From: Cytophagales bacterium
Lineage (GTDB): Bacteria; Bacteroidota; Bacteroidia; Cytophagales; Spirosomataceae
Reading direction: 5' to 3'
Length of the DNA: 33,278 bases
Assembly: GCA_013298865.1 (NCBI GenBank)
Contig: JAAFJL010000042.1
Coordinates: 1 to 33,278, forward strand
A model generated the notes under the pieces. It was given only the letters and a program-made list of their open reading frames with translations, made no database searches and had not been told where the DNA came from. Numbering within the stretch: the stretch's first letter is position 1; every line of letters starts with the position of its first letter. Shown here in pieces: positions 1-7,793 of the stretch. A program made the translations under genes and the position numbers.

Positions 1-125
1 GGAAGGCTTTTTTGTTGTGAATCTAATTTGTTTTTAGCAATTATAGCACTCAATTTTTCTTTCTCCTTTTGACTCAAAGGTTTGGATTGAATATACTCAA
101 TCTCGAATTTGGATGTTGTTTTCAT
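1..125 (-). CDS. Small hypothetical protein, C-terminus cut by window edge
   Basis: An open frame starts at an ATG on the minus strand (positions 125-123) and runs without a stop to base 1, giving about 41 visible residues. The start lies 8 nt beyond the stop of the Uma2 gene on the same strand, so the two are probably co-transcribed. The visible part is lysine- and glutamate-rich and looks helical (KPLSQKEKEKLSAIIAKNK). No signal peptide or known motif is seen. I do not recognise a family. It could be a small partner of the Uma2 protein, but nothing in the residues proves this. Confidence 0.5.
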   Translation of the reverse strand, partial: MKTTSKFEIEYIQSKPLSQKEKEKLSAIIAKNKLDSQQKSL

Positions 126-133
126 TTAAGTTT

Positions 134-718
134 CTAATCAAAAATATCGTCTAAATCAATTATCAGGCTCTCCAAAATATTTACTTTCAATTTTTCTCCT
201 TTCTCGAAGTGTTTTAAAAGTTCAAATTCCATTTTTTCTTCATTCAGTAGATATACACTTATGATCTGTTCGTCTGGAAAAACCACCCAATATTCTCTCA
301 CGCCAGATTCTTCATAAAGATGATATTTTTCATCTAAATCTTTCTTGGCAGTTGAACTGGAAAGGATTTCAATAATTAGGTCTGGAGAACCCAAACAGCC
401 TCGTCTATCAATTTTTGAAGAGTCGCAAACGATACATAAATCGGGTTGAACTACTGTTGTAATCTGTTCATCTCCAAGCATTCCATCTGTTGTTAATCTA
501 ACATCGAAAGGTGCAGGAAATACCTGACAGCTTTTCTTTTTGAGATAATACCCCAGTTCTACATCTAATCGATGAACCAGTATCTGATGTTGACTAAGTG
601 GTGCAGGAGACATTCGGAAAATTTTTCCTCTTATCAATTCAACATACTCATCCAAAGACCATTTCAAGTAGTCAGCGTATGTATAATGAGCATTGATATC
701 GGGAAAAAAGCGATTCAT
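134..718 (-). CDS. Uma2 family (DUF820) PD-(D/E)xK nuclease-like protein
   Basis: The 194-residue protein has the layout of the Uma2/DUF820 family: an N-terminal part with ELIRGKIFRMSPAP (about 27-40), then QPDLCIVCD (91-99) and SPDLIIEILS (111-120), which supply the acidic residues of the PD-(D/E)xK-like core (D93, D113, E117), and a C-terminal YWVVFPDEQIISVYLL strand region. Family members are predicted restriction-like nucleases; their substrate and biological role are not established, and they are often found in many scattered copies. There is no signal peptide, so it is cytoplasmic. Length is normal for the family. A 17-bp perfect inverted repeat begins 2 nt upstream of the start codon and could affect its expression. 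Confidence 0.85.
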   Translation of the reverse strand: MNRFFPDINAHYTYADYLKWSLDEYVELIRGKIFRMSPAPLSQHQILVHRLDVELGYYLKKKSCQVFPAPFDVRLTTDGMLGDEQITTVVQPDLCIVCDSSKIDRRGCLGSPDLIIEILSSSTAKKDLDEKYHLYEESGVREYWVVFPDEQIISVYLLNEEKMEFELLKHFEKGEKLKVNILESLIIDLDDIFD

Positions 719-719
719 T

Positions 720-761
720 TTTTGAATTTTATTTGTGTAAATCTACAAATAAAATTCAAAA
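720..761. repeat. 17-bp perfect inverted repeat abutting the Uma2 start codon
   Basis: Bases 720-736 and 745-761 are exact reverse complements around an 8-nt loop (737-744). The arms are AT-rich (TTTTGAATTTTATTTGT). The repeat ends 2 nt from the Uma2 ATG (716-718, minus strand), so it lies in the leader or promoter of that gene. It could be an operator or an mRNA hairpin near the ribosome binding site. It lacks the GC-rich stem of a usual terminator. Confidence 0.8.
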
Positions 762-851
762 TCATCTAATTGCTCTTTGACGTTTTATTATACACTTTCT
801 CTGTTGGGGTTGGATTTGTTTTGTAGGGGGAAGCTGTTATATTTGTTACAG

Positions 852-889
852 AATCACTCTTTCACTGATTTGGGAGAGTGATTTTTTAT
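852..889 (+). terminator. Rho-independent terminator-like hairpin upstream of the amidohydrolase
   Basis: The arms AATCACTCT (852-860) and AGAGTGATT (875-883) pair perfectly around a 14-nt loop and are followed by a T-rich tract on the plus strand. No plus-strand gene precedes it within the window, and it stands 20 nt before the amidohydrolase start, so it is either the end of a short RNA starting after position 760 or a leader attenuator. Confidence 0.5.
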
Positions 890-909
890 TTATCATAAAC
901 CCAATCACA

Positions 910-2202
910 ATGCTAAAAAAACTTCTAACCCTTTTCCTCATTCTATCATTTCTAACAAATTCCTTCGGGCAATCAAAAAGCGAAATCAGTCAAGCTGAGT
1001 ATGTTTTCAGACACGTAAATGTGCTTCCAATTTCTTCTGAAACCACTTTGAAAAATCAAATTGTGGGAATACAAAATGGAAAAATTACCTTTATTTCAAA
1101 TGATAATTTCCCTGAAAAACTAAAAACAAAAGCCCAGATTATTCAAGGAAAAGATAAATATTTGATGCCAGGAATGGCAGATATGCACTGTCATTTTCCA
1201 GAGAAAAAGGAGATTAAAAACTACTTTTTGATGAACCTCTTGGCGGGCGTTACGCACCTACGTTCTATGCGGGGAGAGTTGAAACACTTGGGGTATAGAA
1301 ATCCATCAGATTATCCGAAACCATATTTACAACTGTCCACAAAAGGATTGACCAAAGATTTGACCTTGACCGAAAAATCGGCGGATAGTTTGGTTAAAAT
1401 TTCTAAGGAACAAGGTTTTGATTTAGTTAAAGTGCTAAGTATCAAAGACTCAGCTTCATTTTTCAATTTAATGACCGCTTCCAAAAAATATCAATTACCA
1501 GTGGCTGGGCATTATTTGAACAATGTCAGAGGTAGGTATTTTTTGAAAAGTGGATACGAAACCATTGAACATTTGGGGGGATTGGTGGAGTTTCAGAAAT
1601 TGGGCGATTCTACATTTAATGCTATGGCAGATTTAGCCAAAAGGAATAACATATATCATTGTCCGACATTGGATTGGTATCAAATCGCCTATTTTCTTCT
1701 ACCTGAAGAAACCATGAAAAAACGTGCTGGAATGGAGTATGTAGCTGATTCTGTGAAAATGAAGTGGGCAAAAACTTTACAAGAAGATACTCAGAAAATG
1801 GGTGAAGCAGACGTAAAAAAGTACCACGATTATTACGAAAATTTACAGAAAAAACATTTTGAAGTTTTGAAAAAAATCAATGACAAAGGTATCAATATCA
1901 TTGCAGGAGTAGATGCGAGCGAGATTTATTCTGTGCCAGGGTTTGCGATTATTGAGGAAATGAAACTTTACAGGAATGCAGGTTTGAGTAACTATGACAT
2001 CTTGAAAACTGCCACGATTAATCCTGCAAAATATGCCAAAAATGAAGCCTCTTTCGGAACATTAGAAAAAGGGAAAACTGCCGATTTGATTCTATTGGAA
2101 GGGAATCCATTAGAAAATATAGAGGCTATTTCAAAAGTAAATGGTGTGTTTGTTAATCAGAAGTTTTATTTGAAAGAGGAGGTTTTGAAGATGATGCAAT
2201 AG
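910..2202 (+). CDS. Exported amidohydrolase family protein (imidazolonepropionase-like)
   Basis: The 430-residue protein starts with a signal peptide (MLKKLLTLFLILSFLTNSFG, cleavage near Q21). It has the metal-dependent amidohydrolase layout: an N-terminal beta domain, LMPGMADMHCHF (85-96) carrying the H93-x-H95 metal ligands, K174 in LVKVLSI as possible bridging lysine, H201 (VAGHYLNN) and H221 (IEHLGG) as further ligands, the late Asp in IAGVDAS, and the closing LEKGKTADLILLEGNPLENI segment. Such periplasmic members hydrolyse cyclic amides or dipeptides; the substrate here is not readable. The next gene begins 51 nt downstream, so a shared transcript is possible. ATG 910 is chosen because it gives a complete signal peptide. 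Confidence 0.85.
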   Translation: MLKKLLTLFLILSFLTNSFGQSKSEISQAEYVFRHVNVLPISSETTLKNQIVGIQNGKITFISNDNFPEKLKTKAQIIQGKDKYLMPGMADMHCHFPEKKEIKNYFLMNLLAGVTHLRSMRGELKHLGYRNPSDYPKPYLQLSTKGLTKDLTLTEKSADSLVKISKEQGFDLVKVLSIKDSASFFNLMTASKKYQLPVAGHYLNNVRGRYFLKSGYETIEHLGGLVEFQKLGDSTFNAMADLAKRNNIYHCPTLDWYQIAYFLLPEETMKKRAGMEYVADSVKMKWAKTLQEDTQKMGEADVKKYHDYYENLQKKHFEVLKKINDKGINIIAGVDASEIYSVPGFAIIEEMKLYRNAGLSNYDILKTATINPAKYAKNEASFGTLEKGKTADLILLEGNPLENIEAISKVNGVFVNQKFYLKEEVLKMMQ

Positions 2203-2253
2203 AAACTGCCTAAACCATCTCTGAAAAATTATGTCTAACAATAAAAAGCAAAA

Positions 2254-3186
2254 ATGAATAGAATCGCAGTTGTAATTTTAATCCTGAGTATTTTTTCTTG
2301 TAAAAAAGACAATAGCACTAATCCAGATAGTTCGGGTGGGCAAAATATTTCTATGTTAATTCAACCTGCACAAACAGATGCCAATTATTCATCCACCGAC
2401 CAGAGCCATTATGTGGTAAGAAATACCAAAAAGCATTTGAATAAACTGCTTCTATTTATTGGAGGCAGTTATAGTATTCCCCAAAATTATAATTTGATTT
2501 GTGACCACGGTGCAACCATTGGCTTAGATGTAGTTAGTTTGTCCTATCCTAATGATGTTGCGGCTGCTCCGTTAGGAACAAGTTCAGACCAGTTTATTTT
2601 TGACAATTATCGAGATGAGCTATGTTTTGGTAATCAAGTGAGCAGCCAAGTTTCTGTGAATGCCTTGAACTCAATCACGACAAGAACAACTAAATTGATT
2701 TTGTTTCTAAAAAATACCTATCCAGATCAAAATTGGGGGCAATACTTAACCTCAACCAATACTTTACAATGGAATAAAATCATTGTTTCGGGGCATTCAC
2801 AAGGCTCTGGTCATGCTTGTTATTTAGGAAAGAAAAACTTGGTGGATAGAGCTGTGATGTTCTCTGGTCCGAATGATTACAGTACTTTTTTTAACAGCCC
2901 AGGCAATTGGTTAAAACAAAGCGGAGCAACACCAATCAATAAACAGTTTGCATTGTTACATACTCAGGACGAAATTGTGCCTTTTAGTCATCAAGTTGCC
3001 AATTTAAGAGGTTTAGGATTACTGTCAGCGACTCAGACACCAGTTTTAGCAGATAATCTGACAGCTCCATATTCAAATGCACGTTCTCTTTCTTTGAATA
3101 TTTCAGCACTTTCAAATCATTCATCTCCCATCGGTGCAAATTCAAAACTGCCCAATATTTGGACGTATTTATTTACGGCTGAGTAG
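2254..3186 (+). CDS. Alpha/beta-hydrolase lipoprotein (BPSS1187-like)
   Basis: The 310-residue protein has a type II signal peptide with lipobox SIFSC (lipidated C16) followed by KKDNS. The nucleophile elbow is VSGHSQGSGH, with S182 as catalytic serine; D239 in HTQDEIVPF and H289 in LSNHSSP stand at the right places for the acid and histidine of the triad. The family resembles what I recall as BPSS1187-type proteins, serine hydrolases of unknown substrate; that name is from memory. It follows the amidohydrolase by 51 nt. The protein is expected to be anchored in the outer or inner membrane, facing the periplasm or surface. Confidence 0.75.
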   Translation: MNRIAVVILILSIFSCKKDNSTNPDSSGGQNISMLIQPAQTDANYSSTDQSHYVVRNTKKHLNKLLLFIGGSYSIPQNYNLICDHGATIGLDVVSLSYPNDVAAAPLGTSSDQFIFDNYRDELCFGNQVSSQVSVNALNSITTRTTKLILFLKNTYPDQNWGQYLTSTNTLQWNKIIVSGHSQGSGHACYLGKKNLVDRAVMFSGPNDYSTFFNSPGNWLKQSGATPINKQFALLHTQDEIVPFSHQVANLRGLGLLSATQTPVLADNLTAPYSNARSLSLNISALSNHSSPIGANSKLPNIWTYLFTAE

Positions 3187-3294
3187 AGAAATCAATAAAC
3201 CACTTTACAAAAGGCTTAAATTTAACTGAGGGTTTCAAAATTCTCGACCGTTTTGTTTTGCTCAATCGTCAAAGACTTAAAAAAGCAAAACAAA

Positions 3295-4098
3295 ATGACA
3301 AATCTCAAAAACAAAGTAGCTGTTGTATTTGCAGCATCAGGAGCAATTGCGGGAGCAGTTGCCAAATCTTTTGCACAAAATGGAGCAAAAGTTTATGTTT
3401 CAGGTAGAGACCTTGTAGCCATAACAGCACTCGTAGAAGACATCAAGCAAACGGGTGGTTGGGCAAAAGCTCATCAAGTTGATGCCATGAATGAAAATGA
3501 AATCGACCTTTATTTACAACAAATCGTTGAAGAAAACGGTCGTTTGGACATTGTTTTCAATGGTATTGGTGTAAGACCCAGTGAGAGTGATTATGGAATG
3601 TACAGCACACACATTCCTTTTGAACAATTCATGAAACCTATTCAAATTCATGTAGGTTCTCAATTTCTTACTTCCAGAATTGCAGCAAAATATATGATGC
3701 AATGTCAATCGCAAGGCACAATTCTAATGCTTACGGCAAGTTTATCAAGACTAAAACTTCCTTTTATGGCTGGTATCACATCGGCTTGTACTGCTATTGA
3801 AGGACTGACTCGAAGTTTAGCTGGCGAATTTGGGCAGGCGGGCATAAAAGTAATTTGTCTCAATCCTACCTCCCTTTCTGAAACTCGAACGATTCAAGAA
3901 ACTAATGCTGCCAGTGCAAAATCTATGGGTATTCCTCATGAAGCACTCGCCCTAATGCTTTCATCTCAATATCTTTTGAAAAAAAGTCCAACACTCAAAG
4001 ACGTTGGCGAAACTGCCGCTTTCTTGGTATCGGATGCTGGGGCAGTATTTAATAGCCATGTCATGGATGTAGATTTTGGTAGTATGTCTGTCATTTAA
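3295..4098 (+). CDS. SDR family oxidoreductase with non-canonical active site
   Basis: This is a 267-residue classical-type short-chain dehydrogenase fold. The start is taken at ATG 3295 (MTNLKNKVAVVFAASG); a longer frame from TTG 3253 adds 14 residues before the normal SDR N-terminus and is rejected. The cofactor loop reads AASGAIAG instead of TGxxxGIG. By eye alignment on the following helix (TAIEGLTRSLAGEF), the YxxxK catalytic pair falls on I161 and C165, so both catalytic residues are absent. It opens a tight operon with the DoxX-like gene 27 nt downstream, then the MDR reductase, sigma factor and DUF2461 genes. It may be a binding or regulatory protein, or use a different mechanism. Confidence 0.8.
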   Translation: MTNLKNKVAVVFAASGAIAGAVAKSFAQNGAKVYVSGRDLVAITALVEDIKQTGGWAKAHQVDAMNENEIDLYLQQIVEENGRLDIVFNGIGVRPSESDYGMYSTHIPFEQFMKPIQIHVGSQFLTSRIAAKYMMQCQSQGTILMLTASLSRLKLPFMAGITSACTAIEGLTRSLAGEFGQAGIKVICLNPTSLSETRTIQETNAASAKSMGIPHEALALMLSSQYLLKKSPTLKDVGETAAFLVSDAGAVFNSHVMDVDFGSMSVI

Positions 4099-4125
4099 AT
4101 TTAACCATAAAAAACAATTTAAAAA

Positions 4126-4500
4126 ATGAACAAATTAACTCTTTTAGGAAAATGGTTTTTCATTCTTCCCTTCGCTATTTTTGGTTTTTTACATTTTGGT
4201 CCGCTTGAATTTAGCTTGCCTTATGTGCCTACTTGGCTTCCCTTTCCTGCCTTTTGGGTTTATTTTGTAGGCGTATGTTTTTTTGCTTTTACGATTAGTG
4301 CCATTATCAAGAAATACGATAAATTAGCCTCGGTTCTCTTGGCTCTTTGTTTGTTTTTATTTGTGATTTTGGTTCATATCCCAGGGGCAATGAGTGGTGA
4401 TTTCAAATCCGTTATTGGGGCTGTGCGTGACCTCACAATGTGCGGTGCTGCCCTCATATACGCAGGAGCGGTGGCACAAGACAATCGAATTATTGGCTAA
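4126..4500 (+). CDS. DoxX-like small integral membrane protein
   Basis: The 124-residue protein has four hydrophobic segments at about 8-25, 42-62, 68-87 and 100-117, matching the four-helix DoxX/DoxD-like superfamily. The first helix is rich in Phe and Trp, with FGFLHFGPLEFSLPYVP following, a pattern common in Bacteroidota members. Family members are linked to redox or quinone-related membrane functions, but most are uncharacterised. It is the second gene of the five-gene operon; its stop is followed 4 nt later by the ATG of the MDR reductase, so translation is probably coupled. Confidence 0.7.
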   Translation: MNKLTLLGKWFFILPFAIFGFLHFGPLEFSLPYVPTWLPFPAFWVYFVGVCFFAFTISAIIKKYDKLASVLLALCLFLFVILVHIPGAMSGDFKSVIGAVRDLTMCGAALIYAGAVAQDNRIIG

Positions 4501-4504
4501 TTTT

Positions 4505-5542
4505 ATGAAAAATAAAAAAGCTATTATCGAAAAATTTGGGGCTTTCAATGAAATCAAAATCATTGAAAGTCCTATTCCTGAACCCAAAACTGGCGAGGTT
4601 TTGATTAGAATAGAAGCCTCTACGGTTTCCAGTACAGATATTACCATCCGTAAAGGTTTGTATCCACTACTCAAAGATAATCCGCCCATTGTTTTAGGGT
4701 ATGATTTTGTAGGAATTGTTGAAAATTTGGGAGAAGGTGTAACAAATCTATCCATTGGAGATAGAGTAGCGGATATTTGTCAGATTGGAGGTAATGCAAA
4801 GTATCTCTGTCGAAAGGCTGATGAACTTTTGAGTATTCCCCAAACCATTGAGGCAATTGATGTTGCACCTTTGATTTTGAGTGGAATGACCGCTTACCAA
4901 ATTTTCAAATATGCTGCCTGTGTAGAGACTGGAGGCACTTTTTTGGTACATGGTGGTAGTGGGGCTGTTGGTAATATTTTGCTGCAACTGTGTAGAATCC
5001 ATCAAGTGAAAACAGTTTCCACGACTTCAACCTCAAAATTACAAATGGTAGAATCATTAGGTGCAATGGCTGTGGATTATAGTAGTGAGAATTATTTTGA
5101 GACTTTACAAAAAAACACAAAAGAAGGCTTCGATGCCACCATAGATTTTAGTAACCAAAAAAGCATTAATCATTCTTTCAGATTACTAAAAAAAAGAGGT
5201 AGAATGATACTTTGTGGCTTGCTGACAACTCAGAAAAAAATGGAAAGTAAAACCTTTCTAAATTTTCTTACATTTGGATTAGAATTCGGGAGAATGATGT
5301 TAAAAAAGGCTCTCTGGAACTCTTTTAGTAGTAAAAAGACTATTTTCTTTGGAATTGTAGATAGTAAAAAAGATTTTCCAGAACGTTATCAAAATGACTT
5401 AAACGAGTTGATTGAGTTGGTGATTTCTGGAAAAATAAAACCATATATTTATCAAGTTTTTAACCTCGATGATATTTCAAAAGCACATCAATGTTTAGGT
5501 AATGGAAAATCGGCGGGGCATCTTGTAATTTCAATGAATTAA
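4505..5542 (+). CDS. Zinc-less medium-chain NAD(P)-dependent reductase (quinone-oxidoreductase-like)
   Basis: The 345-residue protein shows the GroES-like N-terminal domain (GEVLIRIEASTVSSTD; LGYDFVGIVENLG; SIGDRVAD) and a Rossmann domain with LVHGGSGAVGNILLQL as the dinucleotide loop. The catalytic zinc ligands of alcohol dehydrogenases (GHE) are replaced by GYDF, and no four-cysteine structural zinc lobe is visible, as in zeta-crystallin/quinone-reductase members. A longer frame open from 4394 overlaps the DoxX gene and lacks family character, so ATG 4505 is the start. It is third in the operon, between the membrane protein and the sigma factor (6 nt before the latter). Likely substrate is a quinone or enone, by inference. 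Confidence 0.85.
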   Translation: MKNKKAIIEKFGAFNEIKIIESPIPEPKTGEVLIRIEASTVSSTDITIRKGLYPLLKDNPPIVLGYDFVGIVENLGEGVTNLSIGDRVADICQIGGNAKYLCRKADELLSIPQTIEAIDVAPLILSGMTAYQIFKYAACVETGGTFLVHGGSGAVGNILLQLCRIHQVKTVSTTSTSKLQMVESLGAMAVDYSSENYFETLQKNTKEGFDATIDFSNQKSINHSFRLLKKRGRMILCGLLTTQKKMESKTFLNFLTFGLEFGRMMLKKALWNSFSSKKTIFFGIVDSKKDFPERYQNDLNELIELVISGKIKPYIYQVFNLDDISKAHQCLGNGKSAGHLVISMN

Positions 5543-5547
5543 AAACT

Positions 5548-6384
5548 ATGCAAACTAACGAGCAAATCCTCAAAAATGCCCTAAATGGCGATATTAACGC
5601 CTTTCAAAAGCTCTTTGCTGAATTTCAAAGTCAATTAAAATCTTATCTTTACCGTTTATTGACCGATAGAAACGATGCCGAAGATTTAACGCATGATACC
5701 TTCGTGAAAGCCTTTGACAAAATCACTACTTTTCAGGGTAATTCTTCTTTGAAAACGTGGGTATTCACCATTGCTACAAACTTGGCTTATGACCATCTGA
5801 AAAGGTACAAAAGATGGTCGCCCGATGCCCAAGACCAATCAAAAGCCTTAGCCATAGGCACAAAGGAAGTATCTGACTACATCAATTTGGTCAGTTTTGC
5901 TTCTGGCGAAGGAGCTTATGAAATGACAGAACATATAGATTTTTGCTTTACGTGTATTTCTAAAACTTTACCTATCGAAAACCAAGTGGCTTTGATTTTG
6001 AAAGATATTTATGATTTTTCGGTAAAAGAAATTGAGCAAATTTTAGACAAAACAGAAGGCGTTGTAAAACATTTATTGATAGATGCACGCAAAACCATGA
6101 CCCAAATCTTTGACCATCGTTGTGCTTTAGTCAACAAAAATGGAGTTTGTAATCAATGTTCTGAGTTGAACGGTGTACATAATCCAAAACAAAATCAACA
6201 AGAGGCATTGATGAAATTGGAATTGGTGAAAGCCTCAAAAAAATTCAATCGAGAAGAACTTTACGATTTACGAACGATGTTGGTAAAATCAATAGACCCT
6301 TTACGAACAAAAGGTGCTGATTTACAAGACGTTATCATGAAATGTACCCGTAAAGCCATTGGCGAAATTCAACATTTAAATTAA
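5548..6384 (+). CDS. ECF-type RNA polymerase sigma factor with cysteine-containing C-terminal extension
   Basis: The 278-residue protein has sigma region 2 at about 10-90 (DAEDLTHDTFVKAFDKI; SLKTWVFTIATNLAYDHLKR) and region 4 at about 140-185 (LPIENQVALILKDIYDFSVKEIEQIL). It is longer than a plain ECF factor by about 90 residues. Cysteines occur as C133-x2-C136 between the two regions and as H190-x-C192 with C201-x2-C204 after region 4 (CNQCSELNG), a pattern that could bind zinc or respond to redox state. No anti-sigma gene is adjacent; the extension may do that job. The operon context (SDR, membrane protein, reductase) suggests a stress response, by inference. Confidence 0.85.
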   Translation: MQTNEQILKNALNGDINAFQKLFAEFQSQLKSYLYRLLTDRNDAEDLTHDTFVKAFDKITTFQGNSSLKTWVFTIATNLAYDHLKRYKRWSPDAQDQSKALAIGTKEVSDYINLVSFASGEGAYEMTEHIDFCFTCISKTLPIENQVALILKDIYDFSVKEIEQILDKTEGVVKHLLIDARKTMTQIFDHRCALVNKNGVCNQCSELNGVHNPKQNQQEALMKLELVKASKKFNREELYDLRTMLVKSIDPLRTKGADLQDVIMKCTRKAIGEIQHLN

Positions 6385-6390
6385 TAAAAA

Positions 6391-7056
6391 ATGATACAGG
6401 CAACTACTTTACAGTTTTTAAAAGACTTGAAAAATAACAACCACAAAGAGTGGTTTGATGATAACCGAAAGGCTTATGAATCAGCCAAAAAAGACTTTCT
6501 CAACTTTACGCAAACGTTGATTGATGGACTCGGAAAGTTCGACCAAAGTATTGCAGAAGCAAATTTAGAAGCAAAAAATTGTATTTTGAGATTGAATCGA
6601 GATGTACGGTTTTCAAAAGATAAATCGCCTTATAAAACTAACTTTTTTGCCATGATAAATCGTGGTGGAAGAAAGAGCAATTATGCCTGTTATTATTTAC
6701 AACTACAACCCGAAAATACTTTCGTGGGTGGAGGCGTTTATATGCCTATGCCGCCCGAATTGCAGCAAATTAGACAAGAAATTGACTACAATTTTGAAGA
6801 ATGGAAAAGCATTTTGAATAATCCATCTTTTCAAAATATTTTCCCTGACGGTGTACAATCTCCCGAAACATTGAGCCGTCCTCCCAAAGGTTTTGAGGAG
6901 AATAACCCAGCAATCGAATATTTAAAAATGAAAGGATTTTATACTTGGAAACCTATTTCAGATGCTGAAATTCAAGCTCAGAATGCCACAGAGGGCATTC
7001 TCAAGGGTTTTGAATGTACCCAACCTTTGATAAATTTCTTGAATAAGGCTTTGTGA
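6391..7056 (+). CDS. DUF2461 (TIGR02453) family protein
   Basis: The 221-residue cytoplasmic protein fits DUF2461: LKDLKNNNHKEWFDDNRKAY near the N-terminus, then LRLNRDVRFSKDKSPYKTNF (about 66-85), then GGGVYMPMPPELQQIRQEI (about 110-128) and RPPKGFEENNPAIEYLKMKGF. Length is normal for the family. The function is unknown; the motif-rich RDVRFSKDKSPYK segment is the most conserved part. It begins 6 nt after the sigma-factor stop and ends the five-gene operon. No signal peptide is seen. Confidence 0.85.
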   Translation: MIQATTLQFLKDLKNNNHKEWFDDNRKAYESAKKDFLNFTQTLIDGLGKFDQSIAEANLEAKNCILRLNRDVRFSKDKSPYKTNFFAMINRGGRKSNYACYYLQLQPENTFVGGGVYMPMPPELQQIRQEIDYNFEEWKSILNNPSFQNIFPDGVQSPETLSRPPKGFEENNPAIEYLKMKGFYTWKPISDAEIQAQNATEGILKGFECTQPLINFLNKAL

Positions 7057-7101
7057 AAATATCTTTTATACATAACATTGACATTAATCATTTCAGAAAT
7101 A

Positions 7102-7298
7102 TTACTAAGTTTCAAACAGCTTCGATATCATAAAACCCTCACCTTCAGCAATCCATTTTATAATTTCTCTGAAATAAAATATCCACTCTCCCCCGATTTC
7201 TCGTAAGTATAAAATATCATCTCCTTGATAGCCCAAAAACTATGTCTTGGTATAATTCTTCATATACCACAAGCCATCGTACTATACTTTTGGGCATT
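7102..7298 (-). pseudogene. Possible decayed small coding sequence
   Basis: On the minus strand an ATG at 7298-7296 opens a 26-codon frame (MPKSIVRWLVVYEELYQDIV...) that stops, while the next frame continues with protein-like content (GYQGDDILYLREIGGEWIFY and on to KWIAEGEGF) to a TAG. A single frameshift near position 7230 would join the two into a protein of about 65 residues. The region is otherwise an unexplained 267-bp gap. I recognise no family. The leftmost promoter elements of the 7324 gene overlap its start. This is a weak call. Confidence 0.3.
7285..7292 (+). promoter_or_regulatory. Bacteroidetes-type -7 box for the 7324 gene
   Basis: TACTTTTG matches the TAnnTTTG -7 consensus of the Bacteroidetes primary sigma factor. 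It would place transcription about 25 nt before the ATG at 7324. No convincing -33 TTG is seen at the usual distance. Confidence 0.4.
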
Positions 7299-7323
7299 AT
7301 TTCAAATATAAAACTTCAACAAA

Positions 7324-7713
7324 ATGAAAACACTTACCATTGCCATCCTGACTTTCCTGTATTTTGGATTTACTGTTCAAGCTAAGACTTCAACGAGTTT
7401 ACTAAAACAAGTTCATATCCAAAGTGACTCTACCGCTATGGTTGAATTTAAAGGAAACTATAAGTTCAAAGAAAATCCAATGGTTCAGAATGTAACTGTA
7501 CGAATTGAGAAAGATAAATTAGTCGCCGACCCTGGCGATGGGAATGTCTATGATTTAAGCAAAAATAAAGAAAAGGCTGACACATTCTCAATTGAAGAAT
7601 TAGGTGCTACTGTCCTTTTTGTGCGTGATGCCAATAATAAAATTACAGGTATGAAAGTAGAAGTACAAGGTTCTGAATTAGTAGCAGATAAGGAAATGAT
7701 TGACAAAAAATAA
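7324..7713 (+). CDS. Exported small protein, DUF3471-like beta domain
   Basis: The 129-residue protein has a Sec signal peptide (MKTLTIAILTFLYFGFTVQA). The mature part is one small domain with the rhythm of DUF3471, the beta-rich C-terminal domain often attached to serine beta-lactamase-like hydrolases: FKGNYKFKENPMVQNVTVRI, then DKLVADPGDGNVYDL, then ATVLFVRDANNKITGMKVEV. Here the domain stands alone with no hydrolase. It acts in the periplasm or on the surface; a ligand-binding role is possible but unproven. It has its own likely promoter and is followed 80 nt later by the DUF2911 gene. Confidence 0.65.
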   Translation: MKTLTIAILTFLYFGFTVQAKTSTSLLKQVHIQSDSTAMVEFKGNYKFKENPMVQNVTVRIEKDKLVADPGDGNVYDLSKNKEKADTFSIEELGATVLFVRDANNKITGMKVEVQGSELVADKEMIDKK

Positions 7714-7793
7714 ATTGAAATAAAAAATTTAAGTTATTGATAATCAGTAGATTATATTTTAAAAATCCAATAATTTGCTATCAGTTATTAATC

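Noticed and set aside
1..718. Toxin-antitoxin pair formed by the Uma2 gene and the small downstream gene
   Set aside because: The small gene is cut by the window edge and shows no antitoxin motif; Uma2 proteins are not established toxins.
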